Shown here one piece after another: positions 8,212 through 17,288 of a stretch of 21,111 nt of DNA. The notes under the pieces were generated by a model. That model worked only from the letters and a program-made list of their open reading frames with translations, ran no database searches and had not been told where the DNA came from. Both the position numbers and the translations under genes were made by a program. Origin of the DNA: Echinostoma caproni (taxonomy: Eukaryota > Platyhelminthes > Trematoda > Plagiorchiida > Echinostomatidae); the NCBI GenBank assembly GCA_900618425.1, contig UZAN01041954.1:31842-52952 (forward strand). The letters run 5' to 3'. Every line of letters starts with the position of its first letter. The first letter of the stretch is position 1.

Positions 8212-9129
8212 CTGAAATATTGAAAATGGATTCCTACGTATAACAATGATGTCTAGCCAGGATAGCGAGGATCAGTGAGAGACACATCATGACATTCAAA
8301 CAAATGTGGTTTATGAAACCAAGATCGAAATATTCCGGCTTCATTAGGAGTCAGGTTAGTGAGTAATTAAGGCCCACCGGAAGTACAGTGTTTCCGGTGG
8401 TACTTTATTCTTCAATCATGATGGTTTTGAGCCCTGATACCAATTCGTTTTCGAGTTAGCACAGAATTATGTCTAAACGGACAGACTGTAATTTTAAGGG
8501 AGTCAATGACACAAATGGGGGAAAATAATCCAAAAATATAGAATCAATGCATCTGTTTGAGTCCGCGCACGTGCATGCCACGAAAGGATGTAACATTCAA
8601 TGAGGGGATTATTGAGGCAATCCATCCTTGCTTCCAGCACTTATAGAGCCTAGCATGGGGTGAGCTTAATAATGTTTCGGTGACTAACAGTATGTGCAAA
8701 CTGCTTGCTTCGTGTTTTGTCATCTGAACTTACCAGTTGGGGTCCAATGAGCCGACGCTTCTAGAAGGTGCTTTCGTGATGAGAAATTACGATTCAAATT
8801 CACCTATGCTATGAATATCATCCAAAGTGGGAAGCAGTGTATTCGATTACATCCTTCACGCAGAGGAGCTAACTTTAATAATTGAAATGGTCCACTTCAC
8901 GAAGAAAGACTTATAACAATGTACTTTGTTAAAGGAAATCGAAAGAACATAAATATGCTGTAGTTTTGTTTCAAGACAAGTCAAGTAATCGCCTTACATA
9001 CCCTGAGGGGTGGATATTCAACAATCAAATAACCAGTGTATTAACAATAAAAAGGTGAAATATAATACAACAAGTAAAAAAGCGAAACGGATAGCAACAT
9101 TAAGAAATAGTGTTTATCATTAATGTAGA
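8212..9129. other. Transporter intron with an inverted repeat
   Basis: AT-rich intron sequence. The only structure I can point to is the inverted repeat at 8374-8400. No coding stretch of note. Confidence 0.5.
8374..8400. repeat. Perfect 9-bp inverted repeat (hairpin-forming)
   Basis: CCACCGGAA at 8374-8382 is repeated in reverse complement as TTCCGGTGG at 8392-8400, with a 9-nt loop. An overlapping alternative pairing exists between AAGTAC (8381-8386) and GTACTT (8400-8405). It is GC-rich in an AT-rich intron, about 160 bp upstream of the 8211 acceptor in transcript sense. Confidence 0.8.
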
Positions 9130-9433
9130 TTAGCATGTTGCACGGATTTTCTGCACCGAGTTCTTCAACGAGTTCGTGAGAAATTTGGTGAGATAGTGGG
9201 TTATAGAGAACTTGTTAACCTCAATGTGTGTCTTTATAAGTTTGTAACTACAACGGATAGATGGACAAGAAAGGCGGTGACTAAGAGCAAGATAAAGTGA
9301 CTGGTAACAATTTGATAAAATCTTCTTGGAGCACGTTTTACAATCCGTGAGATGGTGTACCAACACATAATTCGCCATATATTCCCGTAGTATAAAACCA
9401 TATACCGACCGTAACTTCAGAAATCGGGAAATT
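9130..9433 (-). pseudogene. C-terminal domain of the CR1/jockey-like relic
   Basis: From about 9433 the minus strand reads ISRFLKLRSVYGFILREYM and continues as an 82-codon open stretch: LVHHLTDCKTCSKKILS, LSHRLSCPSIRCSYKLIKT, FSITHYLTKFLTN. It resembles the region after the RT in CR1-like ORF2, where an HL--C--F--KIL segment is followed by a basic stretch with an R(T/C)--YK-S--PYL-R-L pattern. An upstream stop separates it from the RT blocks. Confidence 0.6.
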
Positions 9434-9529
9434 AGTTAGTGATCTTTGTTAAAAAGATCGAGGAAGATAACAGAGGATCCATAATGTCAGTGGGACAAAA
9501 CGCAAGCAAACACAAAATGCCTTATGAGA

Positions 9530-10125
9530 TGATTTGGGATAGACGCAAAAGACGTAAAACGTTACTGAAATGGTCAGACCAGGTGAGATTACGGTTAAAA
9601 TAACACCAATGTAATTGAAAGACGATTGTCAGTCTATCTGGTCATTCAAGATAGAAAAAATGGAAATAATATCGTGCATTTCATTATACTTTTGACCTTT
9701 AAAAAGGGGAAAATTACGTTTTGGGAAGTCCATACGCAGGTTCCTTTGCTGAGACCACTGCACTATTTTTCACAAGTCATCTTGTAGAGGGAGATGATGG
9801 ATTGGGGTAGGGCAGTCCGAATATTATATCGCCTGCATACCTAACAAGGGAAGAATTGCTCAAAGGCCTAGGGGAAACGTAAGTGGATAATAGAAAAGGG
9901 GATATAATAACGTCTTGTGAGGACAGCGTCAGTGAAGTTATACGACCATTGTAGCATGTGAACTTCTGACGGTTGGAGAAATAGTTAACCAAGAGTTAAA
10001 TTCCAATATTTTGAAGGTCGCCTGAAGAGAGGGTACTTAGCAATATCTGTCTACCTGTGGTATTGAAGGCATCACTATTGTCTAGAAAACGTATACAGAC
10101 AGCCCTGCTTTCCGCAGTATGACTG
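9530..10125 (-). pseudogene. Reverse transcriptase core of the CR1/jockey-like relic
   Basis: Around 10125-10060 the product is SHTAESRAVCIRFLDNSDAF, the FLD-SKAFD motif A with its first Asp kept (ttt-cta-gac at 10088-10080). After a stop the frame reads LLVNYFSNRQKFTCYNGRI and then SSLVRYAGDIIFGLP: the second catalytic box is YAGD instead of YADD (9839-9828), with the first of its two Asp changed to Gly. The usual GVPQGSVLGP block is eroded. A frame change then gives LQDDL, a stop, KIVQWSQQRNLRMDF, and later NLTWSDHFSNVLRLLRLSQ at about 9593-9537. These identify an RT that can no longer be active. Confidence 0.75.
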
Positions 10126-10159
10126 AGGGTGAAGAGTCCAATTACTCAAAAAGAGTCAC

Positions 10160-10564
10160 TTAATTGCCATTTGGAATGTCAAACAATAAAGCACGAAGCA
10201 GGTTCAGTTCAAATATGCTCAGTGAAACATCATTTGGGTCACTCATTTCTAAACCATGAGTGCTCGAATTAATGATATATTGCACCGATAATCCCTCCGC
10301 GGAATGTTGCTTCCATTCTTGGCACATGCGTGAACTCACACAATCAATCAACCAACATATGACCATGCAAAACCGAAAAAATATACATTTAATTTCACAC
10401 GCCAGGCAAGGAGTGGAAGATATTTTTAATAAAGGTTGTTCCCCTGGTAACAAATATACAGTTACCGGAAACCACCATGTTTTGGTGAGTTGCGTAAAGA
10501 AAATAACACATTGGTTAATCACTGAACAGATTGCGCGGGCTCCTATTTCAAGGCCCTTCAACAT
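10160..10564 (-). pseudogene. Possible RT N-terminal segment of the CR1/jockey-like relic
   Basis: A 134-codon open stretch directly upstream of the recognisable RT core, same strand. LEIGARAICSVINQCVIFF, then TWWFPVTVYLLPGEQ and ISSTPCLACEIK, can be laid over the RT N-terminal pattern (SP-I--++N-S---G--P--W--A-V-PL-KGG, then RPISLTS--CK--E), with heavy substitution. The second half (MVICWLIDCVSS onwards) is not recognised. The plus strand is also open here at 10260-10589, which I take as a shadow. Support comes mostly from position and order, so the call is tentative. Confidence 0.4.
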
Positions 10565-12149
10565 CCAGTCCTTAAATCACGGAAACTAACACCAGACAAC
10601 GAGAACAGGTGGTCCATTATTTGCCGATGCCTTTCATGGAAAATTCAAGAGCTAAGTTTATGTCTTCAGTCGATTGTTCCTAGCATCGAGACATAAACAG
10701 TATAATATGGATGACTGACGCTATATATGACTTTCATTCCGTACCAATGAAATTTACTTGAGCCTGGGCAACCGTGCAGTATTGTGCCCAAAAGAAAAGT
10801 ATGGATCATTTTCTTCGCTATAAAAATTATTGCAGTGCGATGTGTTTGGAATACAGTCTAAACTCAGACTCTGAATAATCAATCACCGTATCAGACGGTA
10901 GTTCATGCGAGAAATGACGATATCAACATTCAACAAAAACTGTACAAGGTACAAACACGAAGTGGTCAGTACATAGATGTATGGATGGAGTAATTAATAT
11001 CACAGTCCTCCCTGCCATATTACGTTGTTCATTTTGAAGTGATCCAGTTTAAAACCAAGGATAGACTGTCCATGTGACCGCATCAATGATTGCGCTCTCT
11101 TTCAGGTGCGCATTTGACGCGTCTTATTGTTGATCAAAGGGCACGACAACCACCACCCTGTCAAGTTCATGATGAAACGGATCAACAAACAGAGCAATCT
11201 TCACACATTAGTGAACACTGGACATCAAGTGACTTCGGAGATCGCTTTAAAGTTGTTTGTTTGCAGCCCCGCCCCCTCCCCTGAGTAATGCGATGGTGTT
11301 CCGTTGCGCAATACCTGAGACGGATGGGGGTGAGGTAAGGTAATGGAACCCTGACTTCTGAACCCAAAAGCGTTCGGTTCAGTCACTCGTACCTCCGTGG
11401 CTCATGATCAATGACGGCTAAACGTATTCACCTCATGGCTAATTAGCAACATTGAGCTATTAGAAGTAATATCACATAACGCAAACAACTTGACCGCAAC
11501 AAACTCTTATCCATAGATAGTGCTAGCCGTTTTACAGGTCTGATTTGCTGTCCATTATTTCCAAAGCAATCTGAAAATGGTTTGAGAACAAACTACTGAA
11601 AATCAATTGTTTCGTCAAACAGTGTTGATCTAAATGCAACTATGAATATTTTTTAGACAATCCCGTGTGTTATTTTGCACTGTTTTGTTTGACGATTGTA
11701 ACGGCACTAATAGGGAAGAGATCATATTCGCTTTCGTTTGTAATTTTCTATGTTCTACACTCTTGGTCTGTTTCGGACTTCGACCCAGATATACGCTTGT
11801 ATGAATGAAAACCGAAGATAGAACAGCAGAAATTAAGAATACAAGCAGCAGATAACCTTCAGTGACTCTGAGAGCAAGCACGTCGATTCATCTGCATCCC
11901 TCTCTATTTACATCTACGCCACTTTTTTCAAATGTCTGCCATTGTAATACGCCTGCTTCCTCGGCCAGAATTGCATGTTCTCGTTCATGCTCGTTTCCGA
12001 GTGCGAGTGTCATGTGCTAAGCAATCTGAGCTCTAGTCAGAAGGGTCATTCCTTCCAAACGATTCCCGCTCCTCAGCTCTACATCAAGAATCAGTAACCA
12101 CATTGCATTTGTCATAAGCAAAATTGCTGAACACCATCACTTGATGCTT
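10565..12149. other. Transporter intron, mostly unassigned
   Basis: AT-rich sequence with one coding-like stretch at 11105-11284 (listed separately). The minus-strand open stretch at 11630-11881 has no recognisable motif. Confidence 0.45.
11105..11284 (+). other. Coding-like stretch, possible exon of unknown gene
   Basis: An open plus-strand stretch preceded by a good acceptor-like sequence (CTCTCTTTCAG ending at 11104). It encodes a hydrophilic, Gln-rich peptide: AHLTRLIVDQRARQPPPCQV, then HDETDQQTEQSSHISEHW and TSSDFGDRFKVV, ending at a TGA at 11282-11284. I recognise no family. No clear donor was seen before the stop and no partner exons were found, so it may be an exon of an overlapping gene, an eroded retroelement piece or chance. 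Confidence 0.2.
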
Positions 12150-12154
12150 AATCA

Positions 12155-12376
12155 AACGAGCGGACCGTGGCGGAGTTGCCACGGCGAGCGATGTTCACCG
12201 AGGCAGGTAGAAGGTGGAGGAAAGTCAAGAGTGGTCAAGCTAAGACCTGGTATGAAGTTATGAAAACCCTAACCAGGAGTCTGGATCACATAGGTCCCGC
12301 TAGGCTCGCTAGGTGGGGACCTCGGGATGATCATACCCGATGGTTAGAGACACTGAGTGATATGGGTGTGTCGTAA
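12155..12376 (+). pseudogene. C-terminal end of RTE polyprotein
   Basis: An open frame of about 70 codons reading ELPRRAMFTEAGRRWRKVKS, QAKTWYEVMKTLTRSLDHIG and WGPRDDHTRWLETLSDM. This is the C-terminal tail of trematode RTE-like ORFs (LPRRA(M/L)F...W-K-RGGQ-KTW---MK-LT--L-HVG---L-GWGPRD----WLETLSDMA), which follows the RT. The corresponding segment is also recognisable, more decayed, in the minus-strand element at the right end of the window. No ATG of its own is implied; the Met codons inside are internal. A GC-rich inverted repeat, CCGTGGC/GCCACGG at 12165-12184, lies in the coding part. Confidence 0.75.
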
Positions 12377-12561
12377 ACAATGGAGTTCGTGCATCTTGTC
12401 AACTTCTCTGCAACTTTAGTCCACTGAAATCCTCAATCCTACTTTCAACTTATCCTATCTTCCTCCTCTTGTCTTCCTCCTTAAGTTCATCCAAATGGGC
12501 AGCCAAAGACAGCAACCAAAACCGGCGCACGATAGTGCATGGTTATACATCGTTGTATAAA

Positions 12562-12578
12562 CTGAAACTGAAACTGAA
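12562..12578 (+). repeat. CTGAAA tandem repeat, retrotransposon tail
   Basis: Almost three copies of CTGAAA at the end of the truncated RTE element; the likely 3' terminus of the insertion. Confidence 0.75.
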
Positions 12579-12581
12579 TAC

Positions 12582-12864
12582 ATCACCTCAGACGATTCAA
12601 ATTTCAAGGACTACGATGGTGAGAATAACTGAACTATTTATCATAAATCATCTTTGATATCGAGTTGTCATCAAAAATAATCTGTGACCGCTTCTTTTTA
12701 TTTAATGATATACCTTCAAATAAATGAAAAGCTTTGCTCGCTAGTTTTCAAACACGTCACGGAATCCCATCTAGCTGTGCTGATGTACACTTTTTTGAAT
12801 AATCCATAAGCGATTAGTGCTATGAGAAGTTCTAGAAGAGGAAAACGCGTTAAGAATAACTTAC
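12582..12864. other. Intron adjoining transporter exon
   Basis: Holds the donor GTAAGT at 12864-12859 of the next exon and otherwise nothing recognisable. Confidence 0.5.
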
Positions 12865-13013
12865 TTGGCATAAACCCTGAACAATGCGCAGAGCAATGAG
12901 AAAACCTGGGCCTCCTTTAGTTGAGATTGGTAGACACAAATCCAACAGAGCAGAACCAGCAAGACAAGTTGCACCGACCCATTTTGGACCGAATTGCTGA
13001 GCTAAAATGCCAC
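12865..13013 (-). CDS. SLC17-family transporter, internal exon (TM3-TM4 region)
   Basis: A 149-nt exon from the acceptor TTACCGACTTATATAG (AG at 13015-13014) to the donor GTAAGT at 12864-12859. Two bases complete a Gly codon and 49 codons follow, ending in phase 0. The product reads GILAQQFGPKWVGATCLAGS, ALLDLCLPISTKGG, then PGFLIALRIVQGLCQ. It matches the SLC17 region GG-LAE-FGGKWVFG----G-A----L-P-A----G---ALR+-QGL-EG. The Arg in ALR, conserved in TM4 of the family, is present; the following acidic residue is Gln. The exon encoding TM1-TM2 and the QIPG end was not found up to the right edge, so the preceding intron would exceed 8 kb or the gene continues beyond the window. Confidence 0.87.
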
Positions 13014-16000
13014 CTATATAAGTCGGTAAAAAGATAATGAGAATGAAGTATTTATGCAGTAAATTTGGGAATTTCAGTTAAATTGTGATGCCCTCATTTT
13101 TTTACCAAACAAAACTGAAAAATATGTGGGTTTTTTCGACTATCAGTAATGTATCATTCATAATATCAAAGTTCTATATCTTATTTTTAATTTATCGCCA
13201 GCTGGAAATAACAAAACCAAAATAGAACTCATGAATGCACTGTAATTGGAAAGTAAATCCACTCGTTTCGCTCTATTGTTCGAGTATACCTTTTTAAACT
13301 GGATAAGAAAAACGCATTGTAGTGAATAAGCTTGTTGGGGGTGATTCATCCATTGACTAATATATGGTGGCATCTTGAACCTCAATATTCGATGAAGAAA
13401 ACATTTGTTATAAACTAGAAAAAACCTGAATAGGCGTAAGAATCACACACGCGCCATCCCGGTTTTGACTTCGGTTACTGGCTTGATTGGATATTTGAGC
13501 ACCTTGAACGTTTTACCCCGTTAAAATGGCTTATGGTCCGATGAACTGAATACCGGCCTCCAATGAATTGCAGTTCTCAAACTTCACCCCACTGCCTGGC
13601 GGGTCAGGTCTTGGCTAGCAGCAGGATCAGGTTATGGATTATTCTGGTTCCGACATCGATTTCTTTATTATAAACATGTTTTAAACCTTGATTTGCTTGG
13701 CTCAAACAGTTCTAACCTATAATATGCAATCAGGTCTGATGCATAGCTTACTCGCTTCCTGGCTTTGCTGTTCGTAGTTCTTAACTCCCGGAATGCTTCG
13801 GTCGCATACACAGACCAATACTGTATGAGATTTTGTGAATACAAAGCACAACTATTTGGGATTTCCACCAGTCGTATTCACTTCACAAAACACCGATATA
13901 TTTCGACATAAATTCCTGACAACTCGAAGGTACTCACTAAATAGTGTCAGTACTTGTGTATTTCTCATTTTATACGTCAAAGAAATTCCTATACATTCAT
14001 CGTTCTGAACACGTGCATTTTTTAACATTTGATCTTATCACAAATACAAACAACTTCCGTAAAATAAAAATATAGAAAGATATCATAGATGCCGGGAATA
14101 AAAAGGGAGGAGAATAGGTTCGTTGTGTTTCGGCGAATCCCCGCGTTTTATACTTCTTTTCTTCTGTCTTTTGCTCATTAGTCAATTGCTGCACATGTTC
14201 CCGAGAAATGCTTACAGCATTTGAGTCATCAACTTCACTTTTCAGTCATCTTCCTTGAGTTTCTATCATCTATCATCACTTGACATTCAACCGGATAGTT
14301 CGAGCAGTTTTGTTACTTCCTATGCATCCTTAAACCAGGTCTTGAACGAACGTTGAGCTACGTTCATAAATGCAAACAGCTATTACTATGGTCTCTGACA
14401 ATCAACTTTCTCCCGTTTTGTTATAGAAATCTACCCAATATCATGTCGATCTAGATTTTTTCTTCTACATTGAGTCCATTTTCATCACCAGTTGTCGTGA
14501 ACCCTTGCACATTCGAAGCACATTTTAGTAAATCCCAAAATTGTACCTTTCTACTTTCAAGTTAAATTGCTTTGTGTGAAAAATTATTTGCCCTTGAATT
14601 TGATGTGGCCTACATTATCCCCAAATTTCGCATACTGATCGCAAGTAACCTTCTCGATTGATTGAGATTTTGATGAATTGTTGGTTCGGTGCGGTGAGGA
14701 ATTTTGTCCATAAATTAGGCTTGAATTTAGGGGTTGAAGATGTATCTTAGCTGAAGTAGTTGTTTTCATGAACTTTTTAGCCCTGTTAAGCAGCACAATC
14801 AGTGTGACTTCGCGGAATTACCAGTTCACAGTGTAATCGGGCTTATGTAGATCTGTTCAACGGCTTGGACTGGCTGCTGAAGTCCCTTCAACCAATTTAG
14901 TCCTAATGGTTTTATTTGACTGTCCATTTTGTTGTTACTGTAAACTCCATCTGAGTTTATCTGTCAATTTGCTGTTTTGAAACAAATGTGAACTTTGGTA
15001 GAACCGGTTTGAACTCGTGTTAGGCTGGTTTTATTTCCCATCCGACAATTTGATCCCATAATCGTTTTGTTCCCTCTAGTATAAACATGTATATAGTGAC
15101 TTTACATAATCTTTTTATTCGGGTTGAAAAAGAACGGATTTTCACAGACAGTTTAGGGAACTAACGCCTTAGTTAAATCTACTGTGTACACTTTTGACTG
15201 AAGTGTAGCCTTTGCGTCCATAAAGCTGCTACTACAATTACAATTATATATTTATTACCGGTTTGCGATTGCGCTTATTGCAACCGCGACAACAATGGTA
15301 ATTACAGAGGCTGAAAAAATAGAAACCATGTAAAAAGTAAAAAGTACAGGGAACGAATCTAGTCAGATCTTAGATATAACAATTCTAAACTAATAATGCT
15401 CCTTTCATAGTGATAGATCGGTTCTACTTCGATGTGCTTGTTTATACAGCAACTGCTGCATCACCGTGTTTTGATCAATTTCTTGATTTACTCTGTAATT
15501 TTCATGCAGTTGATTTTGTGATCTACAGTAGAGGGTTGCTTCTGTGCGTATGTGAATTAAAAGTGGGTACTTGATATCATGTCCTTTGACCTTTAGTATG
15601 TGCGCCCATTCAATCATGGTTTCAGTTTCCAGGCCACTTTTCCTATATCGTATTCCTCGCAGTAATTAATTTGAATTTCGCGTTTGACGAATCTACTTTT
15701 GGCATCTTGTCGTTTGTTCCTGATGTGATAGCGTTAACAATCACCATCAAATAGACTGTGCAACCATATATCTTGATGATTGCAATAATATGACTGTCAT
15801 TTCCTTGACAACTTTAATAAATTTCTGTTGTAAATCACTCTTCTGATTTTAATTTTTTGGCCTGTGTCAGCGATCTAATTGTTTTGAACGTAATAGATCT
15901 CATTTATTCCGCCTAAAAACAAATATTTAACTTGACTAGTTTCATTATAGTTTGTTATCTCGTTATCCATGTTCTCTAAGCTCTAATAACCCATTTCCGC

Positions 16001-16499
16001 TACAGATTGTATCTTGTCTAGTTTATAGTTATCATATAAGTGAAGCATTTGAATGCATTGCTTGTTCTTCAATGAAGACACGAAACGAGAAAATATATTA
16101 AGGAATAAATTTTTCCTATCCCGAGTGACGAGCGTTCTGTATGAAAAGTATCAGCCCTGTGTGGCCTCTTGTTGCACTCCGTACAAACATATCGATCTAC
16201 CTGAAGTTTGCCTACCGGAATCTCATAGCAAGAATGGAAACACACTACCCGCCTGACCAATATCAGGCAGCTAATCAGACTGTTTTAATTTATCCGTACA
16301 CCATGTACCGCACACAACCGATCATGCTTGAGATCAGCTCACCTCGTCCATCTGAGTGCTGTGAACTCCGGCGGCGCTGGCTCGATGGAAATGTGTTTGA
16401 TCTCCTTTCAGTCTACTTGGCAAGACAGTAACAAAACAAATGACCGGTATTAATTTAGTCATTGATTAATCGCGTATATTCAAAAAAGGAAACGGTCTG
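13014..16499. other. Transporter upstream intron or flank, mostly unassigned
   Basis: AT-rich, with no gene I can support. Two spots stand out: a possible eroded zinc-knuckle at 14584-14796 (minus) and an ACCGGTTTG-containing segment near 15250-15310 that resembles the end of the right-hand RTE relic. Open stretches at 13668-13868 and 15405-15617 (minus) and a 96-codon one at 16141-16431 (plus) have no recognised motif. Confidence 0.4.
15248..15305 (-). repeat. Possible 3' end of another retroelement copy
   Basis: On the minus strand this reads a stretch ending in CAAACCGGTAATAAATA, similar in order and spacing to the segment at 19990-20050 that ends the right-hand RTE relic in CAAACCGGTGATAGATA. 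Outside the shared ACCGGTTTG core I estimate only moderate identity by eye. No coding remnant was recognised upstream of it. Confidence 0.3.
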
Positions 16500-16502
16500 G
16501 TC

Positions 16503-16572
16503 GGCTGCTCAGTGACCGAGTGGGTAGTACACTTGAGTTCTACATGCGAGGTCCTGGGTGGAACTCATTTCC
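16503..16572 (+). repeat. Degenerate tRNA-like sequence (possible SINE head)
   Basis: TGACCGAGTGGGTAG at 16513-16527 is A-box-like, and GGTGGAACTC at 16557-16566, preceded by a GAGGTCCTGG segment, is a B-box-like element with about three mismatches. The spacing suits a tRNA-derived head, but no acceptor stem or tail is evident. Likely an old SINE relic. Confidence 0.35.
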
Positions 16573-16788
16573 ATGCATTTGACAAAGAGCTGAATTGGTT
16601 TAAAACAGTTCAGCAAACTGGACAATAAGCAGAGGTGTTTTACAATGACAATCAAACAGATAATCGAATAATAGTTAGCAGGCAGAATTGGCCAATAGGA
16701 TTGAAGGAACGCAACCAATTATATTTTTGGAGCAAAACTATATAAGCCCCAGCAAACTATAGAATAGCTCTTTCGCGAAAAAGCACTG

Positions 16789-17043
16789 ATGTTGTCTAGC
16801 TTAACTACAAAATGTCTACAAATAATAATTTTAGCTAGGAGATCCCTCCGAATTTATTGTTCTTATCCTGAGCAAGCAGGATTAAATGTAGGCGATGTTG
16901 TGTATCGTCAAACTATCACCAAACCTGGCCCCAAGATACGTATTCCAACGCTTCCAGTTAAAAGACAATGGCAAACAATGCAAGCCTTTATTGGTAGTGC
17001 CAACCAAAAAAGAATTAAAAAGGGAGAAAATCGCAGTATATAA
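16789..17043 (+). other. Coding-like stretch of unknown origin
   Basis: An 84-codon open stretch. The middle, from about 16866, reads PEQAGLNVGDVVYRQTITK then PGPKIRIPTLPVKRQW and looks protein-like. A pyrimidine-rich AATTTTAG at 16827-16834 could be an acceptor. NVGDVVYRQ followed by a KPGPK segment vaguely recalls the VGDLVY start of the C-terminal part of LTR-retrotransposon integrases, but no catalytic domain is nearby and I do not assign it. Confidence 0.2.
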
Positions 17044-17051
17044 GAGGTCGG

Positions 17052-17288
17052 TCAGTCTAGTTGTCCCATATCTAAGTTACTAGAATGCCGAAAGAGGGGT
17101 TGCACAAGCCAGGTGGCCGCTCTCAGTTGGTCAACCTGACTCCTAAGTATCCAAGAGCCATGAAAACACGCTGACTTGCTCTCGTAATGGCAGCTGATCC
17201 CAATCCATTCCAAATTCAAACCGCCAGAATTCTCAGGGAAAGGTAAAGCTTCCCCTCCATCTAGGAAATAAGAAATACTTCGAATCAA
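17052..17288 (-). other. Open stretch, unassigned, possibly repeat-derived
   Basis: 78 codons open on the minus strand with somewhat higher GC than its surroundings (LEWIGISCHYESKSACFHGS, WILRSQVDQLRAATWLVQ). No domain is recognised. Its composition contrast suggests a repeat copy rather than a host exon. Confidence 0.2.

Larger units (their letters stand above)
9130..10564 (-). mobile_element. Strongly decayed CR1/jockey-like non-LTR retrotransposon (RT relic)
   Basis: The minus strand carries, in order, a possible RT N-terminal piece (10564-10160), the RT motif A region (about 10125-9960), the degraded B/C region with a YAGD box (9839-9828), thumb-like blocks (9787-9680 and 9596-9530), and a C-terminal domain (about 9433-9130). 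Frames change at least four times and stops are present. The blocks FLDNSDAF, YFSNRQKF, QDDL-KIVQWSQQ, NLTWSDHFSNVL and LTDCKTCSKKILS follow the order seen in CR1/jockey-like ORF2 proteins of trematodes. It lies in the 4.65 kb transporter intron, in the same orientation as the gene. Its ends, UTRs and target duplications are not visible. Confidence 0.75.
12150..12581 (+). mobile_element. 5'-truncated RTE-clade retrotransposon tail with CTGAAA-repeat end
   Basis: The 3' end of an RTE-type element: the last codons of the ORF (to the TAA ending at 12376), about 185 bp of 3' non-coding sequence, and a tail of nearly three CTGAAA units at 12562-12578. Non-LTR elements of the RTE clade usually end in short tandem repeats rather than poly(A) and are often 5'-truncated, which fits. 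It is inserted in the opposite orientation to the transporter gene, in the 4.65 kb intron. The left boundary is approximate. Confidence 0.75.

Noticed and set aside
10260..10589. 109-codon plus-strand ORF as a gene
   Set aside because: No recognisable motif; the opposite strand is open too and better fits the upstream part of the CR1-like RT relic.
7740..15665. Shared 14-mer ATTCCTCGCAGTAA at 7740-7753 and 15652-15665
   Set aside because: A shared word of this length is expected about once by chance in a window this size, and the flanks do not align.
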